A DNA stretch of 10,527 bases from Actinomycetes bacterium (GTDB lineage: Bacteria; Actinomycetota; Thermoleophilia; BMS3ABIN01): positions 1 through 10,527 of the forward strand of contig JAJYIN010000059.1 of the NCBI GenBank assembly GCA_021790075.1, written 5' to 3'. Below are positions 1-5,793 of this stretch, one piece after another. The position numbers were made by a program, and so were the translations under genes. Position 1 is the first letter of the stretch. The number at the start of each line of letters is the position of its first letter. The notes beneath the pieces are model-generated. The model did not search any database. It saw only the letters and a list, made by a program, of their open reading frames with translations, and had not been told where the DNA came from.

Positions 1-549
1 GTCGGAATCGTAAACGCCATCGAAACGGCGTTTGGCCATCAGGATGGCCTCGGCTCCGATTTCAAGGGCCCTCAGGGCCGCCGCCGTGTCGGTAGTGAAG
101 AACGGGTTGCCCGTTCCGGCGGCGAAAATGACGATGCGTTTCTTCTCCAGATGGCGGATGGCGCGCCGGCGGATGTAAGGTTCCGCCACCTCCTGCATAT
201 GGATCGCGGACAGCAGGCGTGTGTCCAGCCCCAGCTTCTCCATGCCATCTTGCAGGGCCAGCGCGTTGAGCACCGTGGCGATCATCCCCATGTAGTCGCC
301 GGTGGCGCGGTCCATGCCGCGGGTGCTGCCGGCAACACCGCGGAATATGTTGCCTGCCCCCACGACTATGGCTATCTCCACTCCCCGTTCCCAGGCATTC
401 TTGATCTCCGATGAGATAGAGCTTATCTTTTCCGGGTCGATACTGAGGTGCTCTTCGCCCTGTAGCGCCTGTCCGGAGAGCTTGAGCAGGATGCGTCTAA
501 AAACCGGCTTGCCGGCCGCAGGATTTTCTGATTTGGTTCGGCCAGACAA
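1..549 (-). CDS. pyrH: UMP kinase, C-terminus cut by window edge
   Basis: Hexameric bacterial UMP kinase, which phosphorylates UMP to UDP with ATP in the cytoplasm (amino-acid-kinase fold). The 183 residues present carry family signatures in order: RRILLKLSGQAL near residue 18, the glycine-rich VVGAGNIFRG (62-71), DYMGMIATVLNALALQD (85-101), RLLSAIHMQEVAEPYIRRRA (111-130), the nucleotide-binding AAGTGNPFFTTDTAAALRA (143-161), and FDGVYDSD at the cut end. The full family length is about 235-245 residues, so roughly 55-60 are missing beyond position 1. The start is TTG at 549-547, directly abutting the tsf stop codon, with AAGGA inside the last tsf codons as SD. There is no in-frame ATG upstream of the kinase core. 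About 16 residues precede the conserved core, slightly more than usual. The classic rpsB-tsf-pyrH order supports the call. Confidence 0.96.
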   Translation of the reverse strand, partial: MSGRTKSENPAAGKPVFRRILLKLSGQALQGEEHLSIDPEKISSISSEIKNAWERGVEIAIVVGAGNIFRGVAGSTRGMDRATGDYMGMIATVLNALALQDGMEKLGLDTRLLSAIHMQEVAEPYIRRRAIRHLEKKRIVIFAAGTGNPFFTTDTAAALRALEIGAEAILMAKRRFDGVYDSD

Positions 550-1146
550 TTATTCCTTGCCTAGCTCGTAGCGGGCAAACCTCTTGATCTCGATGTTCTC
601 GCCGATCTTGCCGGAAAGGTGGCCGCGCAGCTGCTCGATGGTGAACTGGTCGTCCTTGACGAATGCCTGTTCGAGAAGGCAGACCTGGGAGTACCATTTC
701 TCCAGTTTTCCCCTGGCGATCTTCTCCAGAATGTTTTCCGGTTTGCCGGTCGCAGCTGCCTGCTCCTTGTAAATGCACATTTCGCCTTCCACTACCTCAT
801 CCGGGACGTCTTCCCGGCCGATGCAGAGTGGCGCCGAGGCTGCGATATGCATGGCCAGGTCGTGCACGAACTGGCGGAAGTCATCGGTTTTGGCAACGAA
901 GTCAGTTTCGCAACCAACCTCGACCAGCACCCCGATCTTGCCACCCCCATGGATGTAGCTGTCGACGAGCCCCTGATTCGTCGTCCGGCCGCTGCGCTTG
1001 GCGGCGTCGGCCAGACCCTTGGTCCTCAGCAGTTTGACGGCTCCCTCGATGTTTCCTCCGGTCTCCGCCAGGGCCTTCTTGCAGTCCATCATGCCGGCCC
1101 CGGTTTGGGCGCGGAGCTCTTTCACTTCTTTAGCGCTGACAGTCAA
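550..1146 (-). CDS. tsf: Elongation factor Ts, short form
   Basis: Guanine-nucleotide exchange factor that recycles EF-Tu-GDP during translation elongation. The 198 residues comprise an N-terminal UBA-like helical domain (residues 1-50, with LRAQTGAGMMDCKKAL at 11-26) and a single core domain holding the EF-Tu contact motif TDFVAKTDDF (81-90), then GKPENILEKIARGKLEKW (134-151) and the conserved IGENIEIKRFARYELG end. At 198 aa it is the short class seen in Thermus, cyanobacteria and many deep lineages, not the roughly 280-aa E. coli form. The start is TTG at 1146-1144, with GAGGTG seven bases upstream; the GTG within that SD runs into a stop after two codons and cannot be used. It lies 27 nt downstream of rpsB and abuts pyrH, so co-transcription is expected. 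Confidence 0.97.
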   Translation of the reverse strand: MTVSAKEVKELRAQTGAGMMDCKKALAETGGNIEGAVKLLRTKGLADAAKRSGRTTNQGLVDSYIHGGGKIGVLVEVGCETDFVAKTDDFRQFVHDLAMHIAASAPLCIGREDVPDEVVEGEMCIYKEQAAATGKPENILEKIARGKLEKWYSQVCLLEQAFVKDDQFTIEQLRGHLSGKIGENIEIKRFARYELGKE

Positions 1147-1173
1147 TGGTGCACCTCGTTGATTTTTTAAGTT

Positions 1174-2307
1174 TTACTCAGACTTTTTTTGTTCTTCGCC
1201 GGCTTTCTCGTTTGCCTGGGCCTGCTCGACATCAGGCTCTGGCTGGGCAGCAGGCTCCGTCCGGGCCGCAGGCTTGGCTTCAGTCTCGGGTTTGGCTTTA
1301 GCCGCGGGCTTGGCTTCCGCCTTTGCCTTGGCTGCCGGTTTTTCCTCAGCCCTGGGCTCAGCTTTGGCTGCGGGCTTTTTCCCGCCTTTGGCCTTGGGCT
1401 CAGCCTTGGCTGCGGGCTTTTTCCCGGCCCTTGCGGCTGCCGGTTTTTCCTCAGCCTTGGCCGCAGTCCGGCCTGCCTGTTTAGCGGCTTTTTTGCTTTC
1501 GGCGGCGGCCTGCTTTGACGTTTCAGCCTCGGCGGCTGCTTTGGCTTTCGCCGCTTCTGCCTTGGCGGCCTCTGCTTTGGCCTCTTCGGCGGCAGCGGCG
1601 GCTGCCTGCATTTCCTTCTCGGAAAGAAGCTGCCTGCCTTCGAGAACAGCGTCAGCGAGGGCCCGGATAATCAGGCCGCATGAGCGGATGGCGTCATCGT
1701 TTCCGGGAATGACGTAATCCACCTCGTCAGGGTTACAGTTGGTATCCACGAGCGCGACGATGGGGATATGCAGTTTGCGTGCTTCCTTGATGACGATGGC
1801 TTCACGGCGGGGGTCGATAACGAATATCGCCGCCGGCAGCTTGTCCATATCGGCCACTCCGCCAAGGTTGGTTTCGAGCTTGCGCAGCTCCGCCAGCAGG
1901 TTCATCTGCTCACGGGTCGGCAGCAGGTCAAGCTGGCCCTCGTCCCGCAGGCGCCTGAGCTCATGCATGCGCTTGATGCGTTGGTTGATGGTGTTGAAGT
2001 TGGTCAGCAGGCCGCCCAGCCAGCGATGAGACACATACGGCATGGCTGACCTGAGAGCTTCTTCGGCAATGGTGTCCTGGCACTGTTTCTTGGTTCCGAC
2101 AAAGAGGACTTTCTTGCCGTTGGCTGTCAGGCCTTTGACGAAATCGTAAGCTTCATCGATGAGCCGGATGGTTTTCTGGAGATCGATGATGTAAATGCCG
2201 CCGCGCTCGGTGAAGATGTAGGGCTTCATCCGGGGATTCCAACGGCGGGTCTGGTGTCCGAAATGGACTCCGGACTCAAGCAGTTCTTTCATGGATACAG
2301 CAGTCAA
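1174..2307 (-). CDS. rpsB: Ribosomal protein S2 with long Ala/Lys/Pro tail
   Basis: Small-subunit ribosomal protein S2, first gene of rpsB-tsf-pyrH. The globular domain fills residues 1 to about 230 and shows the S2 hallmarks: LLESGVHFGHQTRRWNPRMK (9-28), YIIDLQKTI (39-47), VLFVGTKKQ (67-75), HRWLGGLLTNF (94-104), AIFVIDPRREAIVIKEA (160-176), and IPIVALVDTNCNPD (181-194) with the DDAIRSC region following. Residues 231-377 are a low-complexity tail of Ala, Lys, Glu and Pro with repeated KKPAAKAEP and EEKPAAKA units, probably disordered or partly helical. Usual S2 length is 230-280 aa, so the tail is unusually long. The start is TTG at 2307-2305, with AAAGGA seven bases upstream. An in-frame ATG five codons later (2292) is too far from that SD. 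The S2 identity is certain; the role of the tail is unknown. Confidence 0.96.
   Translation of the reverse strand: MTAVSMKELLESGVHFGHQTRRWNPRMKPYIFTERGGIYIIDLQKTIRLIDEAYDFVKGLTANGKKVLFVGTKKQCQDTIAEEALRSAMPYVSHRWLGGLLTNFNTINQRIKRMHELRRLRDEGQLDLLPTREQMNLLAELRKLETNLGGVADMDKLPAAIFVIDPRREAIVIKEARKLHIPIVALVDTNCNPDEVDYVIPGNDDAIRSCGLIIRALADAVLEGRQLLSEKEMQAAAAAAEEAKAEAAKAEAAKAKAAAEAETSKQAAAESKKAAKQAGRTAAKAEEKPAAARAGKKPAAKAEPKAKGGKKPAAKAEPRAEEKPAAKAKAEAKPAAKAKPETEAKPAARTEPAAQPEPDVEQAQANEKAGEEQKKSE
1354..1426. repeat. Tandem 42-bp repeat inside the rpsB tail
   Basis: Two 31-bp copies (1354-1384 and 1396-1426) differ at one base and recur with a 42-bp period, encoding two KKPAAKAEP units fourteen residues apart. 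A related 21-bp unit, gctgccggtttttcctcagcc, occurs near 1331 and again near 1437. The whole 1250-1610 segment is simple Ala/Lys/Pro/Glu codon sequence, so the tail probably grows and shrinks by slippage or unequal exchange between copies. Confidence 0.8.
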
Positions 2308-2309
2308 AC

Positions 2310-2324
2310 CGAGATCCTTTCTCG
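2310..2324 (-). promoter_or_regulatory. Hairpin presenting the rpsB Shine-Dalgarno in its loop
   Basis: On the minus strand, CGAGA (2324-2320) pairs perfectly with TCTCG (2314-2310), leaving AAGGA as a five-base loop. The loop is the SD of rpsB and ends seven bases before the TTG start. A 5-bp stem is weak alone, but its placement around the ribosome binding site suggests translational control. S2 is known to repress its own operon in Escherichia coli; whether this hairpin serves that purpose here is inference. Confidence 0.35.
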
Positions 2325-2396
2325 AGCTTTACAATGGCCGCTCCTGGTTTGGCCTCGTGGTGGGGCGGCGCTGCCACCGCGGGGCTTATTACACGC

Positions 2397-2429
2397 AAAA
2401 ACAGGCTTCAGCCTGGGAGGCTAAAGCCT
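2397..2429 (-). terminator. Hairpin plus T-run in the rpsB leader (terminator or attenuator-like)
   Basis: Read on the minus strand, AGGCTTTAGCCT (2429-2418) can pair with AGGCTGAAGCCT (2414-2403), 11 of 12 positions, across a CCC loop; G and five T follow (2402-2397). This is the form of an intrinsic terminator. It lies 90 bp before rpsB, in the same direction. Each arm is itself a palindrome of the form AGGCTnnAGCCT, which also resembles dispersed REP-type elements. A possible -10 box TAAAAT (2445-2440) with no convincing -35 sits just upstream. If that promoter is real, the hairpin is an attenuator at the 5' end of the rpsB transcript; otherwise it would stop transcription arriving from the minus-strand genes beyond 2927. 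Confidence 0.45.
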
Positions 2430-2480
2430 AAGCCAAGGTATTTTAACACAATCGCCGGCATCTTTGATATCGTTCCCAGC

Positions 2481-2888
2481 ATGGGTATGACTGAACAAAC
2501 CCTTTCGTCCATATTGGGCGCCGCCCGGGTGATAGCCGTCGTGGGCGCGTCGCCCAATCCCGGACGTCCCAGTCATCAAGTGGCGAGATATCTGATTGAG
2601 CATGGCTTCGACGTGGTTCCGGTGCGGCCGAAAGTGAAAGAGATCCTGGGGCGGAAATGTTATGGCAGCCTGGAAGAGATTCCTGTGCGTGTGGATATCG
2701 TAGACGTTTTCCGCAAGCCGGAAGCCTGTCCGGATGTCGCCCGTTCCGCAGTGGCTGTTGGAGCGAACGTGCTCTGGCTCCAGGAGGGGATTATCAGCGA
2801 GGAAGCCGCCCGCATCGCCCGCGAGGGAGGCCTGGAAGTGGTAATGGACGCCTGCATCAAGAAAGTTCACCAACAGTTGAAAATCTGA
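2481..2888 (+). CDS. CoA-binding domain protein (YccU / CoA_binding_2 type)
   Basis: Small single-domain Rossmann-fold protein of the family that resembles the CoA-binding domain of succinyl-CoA synthetase. Its cellular role is poorly defined, though members bind CoA or nucleotides. The 135 residues match the usual length. Motifs: VIAVVGASPNPGRPSHQVAR (17-36, glycine-rich nucleotide loop), the YLIEHGFDVVPVRP strand-turn (37-50), VDIVDVFRKPE (71-81), VLWLQEGIISEEA (97-109) and LEVVMDACIKKVH (118-130). The start is ATG at 2481; a second ATG at 2487 is equally possible and neither has a good SD. The open frame extends back to 2334, but that part translates the inverted repeat and lacks family similarity. 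It diverges from rpsB and converges with the next gene, so it is probably transcribed alone. Confidence 0.88.
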   Translation: MGMTEQTLSSILGAARVIAVVGASPNPGRPSHQVARYLIEHGFDVVPVRPKVKEILGRKCYGSLEEIPVRVDIVDVFRKPEACPDVARSAVAVGANVLWLQEGIISEEAARIAREGGLEVVMDACIKKVHQQLKI

Positions 2889-2904
2889 CCCGGACCACCG
2901 GCGG

Positions 2905-2918
2905 GCGGCCCGGGCCGC
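2905..2918. other. 14-bp GC palindrome between convergent genes
   Basis: GCGGCCCGGGCCGC is a perfect palindrome in the 38-bp gap between two convergent stop codons (2888 and 2927). It could fold as a short hairpin in transcripts from either strand and act as a shared end signal, but there is no T-run on either side. In GC-rich DNA such palindromes also arise by chance, so this is a weak call. Confidence 0.25.
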
Positions 2919-2926
2919 AATCTCCG

Positions 2927-3337
2927 TCAGTCAACTTCCTCTTCCAGCAGCCAGCACTCCAGAACTCCCGGGTAACACTCATCATCTGGGACCTCGTAAG
3001 CTCCTTCGGGGCAGTCATTGGCCTGCACCCTGGTGGAAACCGGATACCGGCTGCATTTACCGAGATTTCTATCCCGGCAGTCGATTTGCCTGTCGGTCAA
3101 AGCGAGGATGTCTCCGTCTATTTCTTCTTCCCGTTCCAGCTTCCCCAACAGACTCCTGAGTCCTGCCTGGGCGATGGCCCGTTTGCGTTCTTCAGGGCTC
3201 AGGTCGGGAAGCTGACCGGGAGTGGCGGTGGCAACCCAGACAATGCGGTCTTCAGGAGCCACAACCAGGAACTTGGCTGACAGGGTGTCGTCTTCCCGCT
3301 CCGGAATGACGGTACAGGAAATCATGTATGCGGTCAT
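2927..3337 (-). CDS. Unrecognised acidic, cysteine-containing small protein
   Basis: I do not recognise this 136-residue protein. That it is translated is well supported: ATG at 3337-3335 is preceded by a long SD, GGGAGGGAGGA, four bases away. The N-terminal half looks like an alpha/beta fold: a strand-like MISCTVIPE, then KFLVVAPEDRIVWVATAT (22-39), then an acidic helix from about 46 to 72 (SPEERKRAIAQAGLRSLLGK). The C-terminal half holds five of the six cysteines (87, 95, 109, 121, 128; the sixth is C8), spaced 8, 14, 12 and 7 apart, with many Asp and Glu. There is no signal peptide or membrane segment. The cysteines could bind metal or form disulphides, but the spacing matches no motif I know. 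It sits 187 bp downstream of a phosphoribosyltransferase on the same strand, behind a leader rich in hairpins. Confidence 0.75.
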   Translation of the reverse strand: MTAYMISCTVIPEREDDTLSAKFLVVAPEDRIVWVATATPGQLPDLSPEERKRAIAQAGLRSLLGKLEREEEIDGDILALTDRQIDCRDRNLGKCSRYPVSTRVQANDCPEGAYEVPDDECYPGVLECWLLEEEVD

Positions 3338-3359
3338 GACGTCCTCCCTCCCTTCATTG

Positions 3360-3434
3360 CATGCGCCCTTCCATGCCCTGCGAGCGCATGATGACGAGTT
3401 TTCGTCTACCCGCTTAGACGGTGTACTAACCGCC
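3360..3434 (-). promoter_or_regulatory. Structured 5' leader with competing hairpins
   Basis: In RNA of the minus strand four stems can form in order. H0: GGCGGU (3434-3429) with ACCGUC (3422-3417), 6 bp including one G-U. H1: CGUCUA (3420-3415) with UAGACG (3408-3403), 6 perfect bp. H2: GACGA (3406-3402) with UCGUC (3397-3393), 5 perfect bp around AAAC. H3: CAUGCGC (3390-3384) with GCGCAUG (3366-3360), 7 perfect bp. H0 and H1 share 3417-3420; H1 and H2 share 3403-3406, so neighbours exclude each other. H3 ends eight bases before the SD of the downstream gene. It matches no riboswitch class I can name. Confidence 0.35.
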
Positions 3435-3524
3435 TGGATTCATTAATGCTTTCGGTCCCGCCGGCAGTAACCTGAAGAAACTGGATCGATGGGAGAAGGA
3501 AATGAGGAAGAGCCGTCTTTTTTG

Positions 3525-4178
3525 CTACGCGCCGCTTTGTGCTTCCCTGGCGCGGCGGAGGAAATCAATGACTTCGGTGTCGGTCACCTGCTCGAAGTTG
3601 CGGTAGAATTCACCCACGGCGCCGAAATAAGAAGGGGTTGAAAGGCAGGCGACCTCGTCTGCCATCTGGTCCAGTTTGCGCATCACCCGCGGGGATGCGA
3701 CCGGCACCACACAGACCACCTTGGCGGCTTCATGGTTGCGGACAGACTGGAGGGCGGCCATCATCGTATAACCGGTAGCGACGCCGTCGTCCACCACCAG
3801 CACTGTCTTGTCCTTGATGCTGGGAGGAGCCGCCTCTCCCCTGTACTTCTCGTACCGCCTCTTGATCTCTTCGGTCTCGCTGACTACCTCTTCCCTGACG
3901 TAGCGGTCGCTGACTTCATACAGGCGGGCTGTGTTCTCGTCCAGAAGGAGGTTGCCGTCTGAATCAACGGACCCGATCGCCAGTTCCGGGTTGAAGGGGG
4001 CGCCAATCTTGCGCGTCACCCAGACGTCCATTGGCAACTCGAGCGCCAAGGCGATCTCCAGGGCCACGACGACGCCGCCTCGGGGCAATCCCAGCACGAT
4101 GGCTCCAGCGGCCCCACGGTAAGCTTCGACCATTGAGACCATGCGCTGGCCCGCGTCTTTCCTGTCTTCAAAAAACAT
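3525..4178 (-). CDS. Phosphoribosyltransferase-like protein, COG1926 type
   Basis: Type I phosphoribosyltransferase fold protein of the predicted family COG1926; its substrate is not established. The 217 residues align from memory with the family end to end: MFFEDRKDAGQRM at the start, VLGLPRGGVVVALEIA (28-43), TRKIGAPFNPELAIGSV (55-71), the PRPP-binding loop VLVVDDGVATGYTM (126-139), and the closing VACLSTPSYFGAVGEFYRNF (176-195). The ATG at 4178 gives the canonical MFxDRxDAG beginning but has no visible SD. The frame stays open back to 4415, but that would overlap tsaD on the same strand and adds no family sequence. It lies 148 bp downstream of tsaD, far enough to have its own promoter, though I could not identify one. 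Relatives often sit beside unrelated genes, so neighbours do not reveal the substrate. Confidence 0.88.
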   Translation of the reverse strand: MFFEDRKDAGQRMVSMVEAYRGAAGAIVLGLPRGGVVVALEIALALELPMDVWVTRKIGAPFNPELAIGSVDSDGNLLLDENTARLYEVSDRYVREEVVSETEEIKRRYEKYRGEAAPPSIKDKTVLVVDDGVATGYTMMAALQSVRNHEAAKVVCVVPVASPRVMRKLDQMADEVACLSTPSYFGAVGEFYRNFEQVTDTEVIDFLRRAREAQSGA

Positions 4179-4234
4179 TGTACTGACTATTACGAGACTT
4201 CGGCCCTGGTTCCTCTCCTGCATCCCAAATTTCA

Positions 4235-4262
4235 GTTTGCCCGTTGCCTCAAGGTGGCAAAC
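4235..4262. repeat. Short inverted repeat between tsaD and the phosphoribosyltransferase
   Basis: GTTTGCC (4235-4241) and GGCAAAC (4256-4262) are perfect inverted arms separated by 14 bp in the 148-bp gap (4179-4326). It could be a protein-binding site or a hairpin in the phosphoribosyltransferase leader. No T-run follows, so it is not an obvious terminator for tsaD. The rest of the gap shows no recognisable element. Confidence 0.3.
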
Positions 4263-4326
4263 CGGCTGCTGGAGGTTGGATCCCTGGTTCAAGGCAAAGG
4301 CCATAGACCACAGGCGGGCTGAGAGC

Positions 4327-5328
4327 TCAAACCGGAAACCCGCCGGCGGCGCGCGCCCCCAGCGAAAGGTACTCAGGAAAAGGCACCGGCTCGCGGAAAC
4401 GGGCGGCGCTGGCAATCATGGCGGCGTTATCGGTGCAGAGCTCCGGGGGCGGGATACGGAAGCGGAAGCCCCGGGCGTCGCATTCATCCGCCAGGCGGCG
4501 CCGGAGTGCCGAGTTGGCGCTGACGCCACCGGACAGGCAGACCTGGGCGACGCCCGCAGCCACAGCTGCGGCAATGGTTTTCTTTACCAGTGCGCTCACG
4601 ACCGCGGACTGGTAGGCAGCAGCGATGTCTGCCCGGTGGGCGGCCAGTTCCGGCCGCGCCATCTTTCGCAAGTGGTAGTAGAGGGACGTTTTCACCCCGC
4701 TAAAGCTGAAATCGAGGTTCCCCGGTTTGTCCAGGCCGACCGGGAACGCAGCATAAGATGGATCACCGTCTGCGGACAGCTCATCCAGCTCGGCGCCTCC
4801 CGGATAGCCGAGACCAAGCAGTCGCGCTCCCTTGTCGAGCGCTTCACCGGCGGCATCGTCCATGGTTTGTCCCAGGACCTGGAAACCACTTTTACTGAGC
4901 ACCTTCACTATCGAGGTATGTCCACCAGATGCAATCAGGCAGACAAATGGAGGCTCCACGGGTTCCGGTGGCAGATAATTGGCGGCAATATGTCCTTCCA
5001 GATGGCTCACTCCAATCATTTCCGCACCAATGCCGTAGGCGATTGCCTTGGCGGTCGCCACTCCCACAAGGAGGGCTCCGATCAACCCGGGCTGCGTGGT
5101 GACGGCTACCCGGGAAATGTCATCCAGGCAGGCGCCGGCTTCAGAAAGGGCTTCTGCGATCACGGGGTTGATCAGTTCCAGGTGGTGCCGCGAAGCGACT
5201 TCCGGAACCACGCCACCATAGCGGGCATGGAATTCAATCTGGGAGGAAACAATGCTGGCGCGCAGGTCATCCCCGTCAAGGACGGCCGCGCAGGTATCAT
5301 CGCAGGATGTCTCGATGGCGAGGATCAT
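4327..5328 (-). CDS. tsaD: tRNA t6A37 threonylcarbamoyltransferase TsaD (Kae1/Gcp)
   Basis: Transfers the threonylcarbamoyl group from threonylcarbamoyl-AMP to N6 of A37 in ANN-decoding tRNAs, working with TsaB and TsaE. The 333 residues are the normal length for this ASKHA-fold enzyme. Visible signatures: MILAIETSCDDT (1-12), GGVVPEVASRHH (38-49), the metal ligands in SHLEGHIAANYL (H109 and H113), the nucleotide loop IASGGHTSI (132-140), TMDDAAGEALDKGARLLGLG (155-174), FSFSGVKTSLY (207-217), the second nucleotide loop LSGGVSANSALRRRL (265-279) and CTDNAAMIA (298-306). The ATG is 12 nt past the rimI stop; no clear SD is present, so translation is probably coupled to rimI. It is the last gene of the fmdB-to-tsaD run. 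All catalytic and metal residues I can check are present. Confidence 0.97.
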   Translation of the reverse strand: MILAIETSCDDTCAAVLDGDDLRASIVSSQIEFHARYGGVVPEVASRHHLELINPVIAEALSEAGACLDDISRVAVTTQPGLIGALLVGVATAKAIAYGIGAEMIGVSHLEGHIAANYLPPEPVEPPFVCLIASGGHTSIVKVLSKSGFQVLGQTMDDAAGEALDKGARLLGLGYPGGAELDELSADGDPSYAAFPVGLDKPGNLDFSFSGVKTSLYYHLRKMARPELAAHRADIAAAYQSAVVSALVKKTIAAAVAAGVAQVCLSGGVSANSALRRRLADECDARGFRFRIPPPELCTDNAAMIASAARFREPVPFPEYLSLGARAAGGFPV

Positions 5329-5340
5329 GGCGCCGGCCGG

Positions 5341-5793
5341 TCAGGCGAGCATGTCCTCGGAATCTTTCCACATGATGAGAGCATCTTCGCCGTTGTCGCT
5401 GTAATAGCCCTTCCGCAGACCTGTACAGATGAAGCCGAAACTCTCGTACATCTTGATTGCGCCGCGGTTGGACTTACGCACCTCCAGGGTGTAGCCTCTG
5501 TGCTTCTCACGCCCGCACCTTTCAAACAGCTGCTCCAGCAGCTCTGTGGCGATGTACCGGCGGCGGCAGTCCTCGTGCACGGCCAGGTCGAGCAGGTGCC
5601 ACACTTCCACGTACTGGGTAGCGATCGTGTAACCGACGACGCGCTCGTCAACCTCTGCGACCAAGCAGAGGCTTGTGTCCTTTGCCAGCTGGGTGATGAA
5701 GGCATTCAGGGACCATGGCCGTGGAAATGAGGATTCCTCGATCTCCACTACCGCCTTCAGGTCTGACAGGCGCATGGGTCTGATTATTGCCAT
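5341..5793 (-). CDS. rimI: Protein N-terminal acetyltransferase RimI
   Basis: GNAT-family enzyme that acetylates the N-terminus of ribosomal protein S18 in Escherichia coli and sometimes other proteins; substrates here are unknown. The 150 residues are the expected length. Features: IRPMRLSDLKAVVEIEE at the N-terminus, FPRPWS (23-28), the strand LLDLAVHEDCRRRYIATELL (67-86) forming motif A, LEVRKSNRGAIKMYESFGF (103-121) with the general base region and the closing Y-x3-GF, and KGYYSDNGEDALIMWK (128-143), a typical RimI ending. In the acetyl-CoA loop (consensus Q/R-x-x-G-x-G/A) the first glycine is Tyr80, an uncommon residue there. The ATG has GAGG five bases upstream and lies 10 bp inside the end of tsaB. 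Linkage with tsaB and tsaD is common across bacteria. Confidence 0.95.
   Translation of the reverse strand: MAIIRPMRLSDLKAVVEIEESSFPRPWSLNAFITQLAKDTSLCLVAEVDERVVGYTIATQYVEVWHLLDLAVHEDCRRRYIATELLEQLFERCGREKHRGYTLEVRKSNRGAIKMYESFGFICTGLRKGYYSDNGEDALIMWKDSEDMLA

Noticed and set aside
1274..1717. Alanine-rich open frame on the plus strand
   Set aside because: It is the antisense of the repetitive rpsB tail, and its composition simply mirrors the repeats.
2334..2480. N-terminal extension of the CoA-binding protein
   Set aside because: The frame is open, but it translates the inverted repeat and the rpsB leader and does not resemble the family; the family start fits 2481 or 2487.
3400..3470. Thiamine pyrophosphate or cyclic-di-GMP riboswitch in the leader of the unrecognised gene
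   Set aside because: Short stretches (GGTTAGTACACC, GGGACCGAAAGC) look superficially like parts of those aptamers, but the TPP CUGAGA core and the two-helix GEMM layout are absent.
4179..4415. Longer phosphoribosyltransferase start
   Set aside because: It would overlap tsaD on the same strand and adds sequence with no family match; MFFEDRKDAG at 4178 is the canonical beginning.
4141..5730. 529-codon open frame on the plus strand
   Set aside because: It lies opposite tsaD and rimI, whose conserved motifs are unambiguous on the minus strand. Long antisense frames are expected in GC-rich coding DNA, and its translation shows no domain-like pattern.
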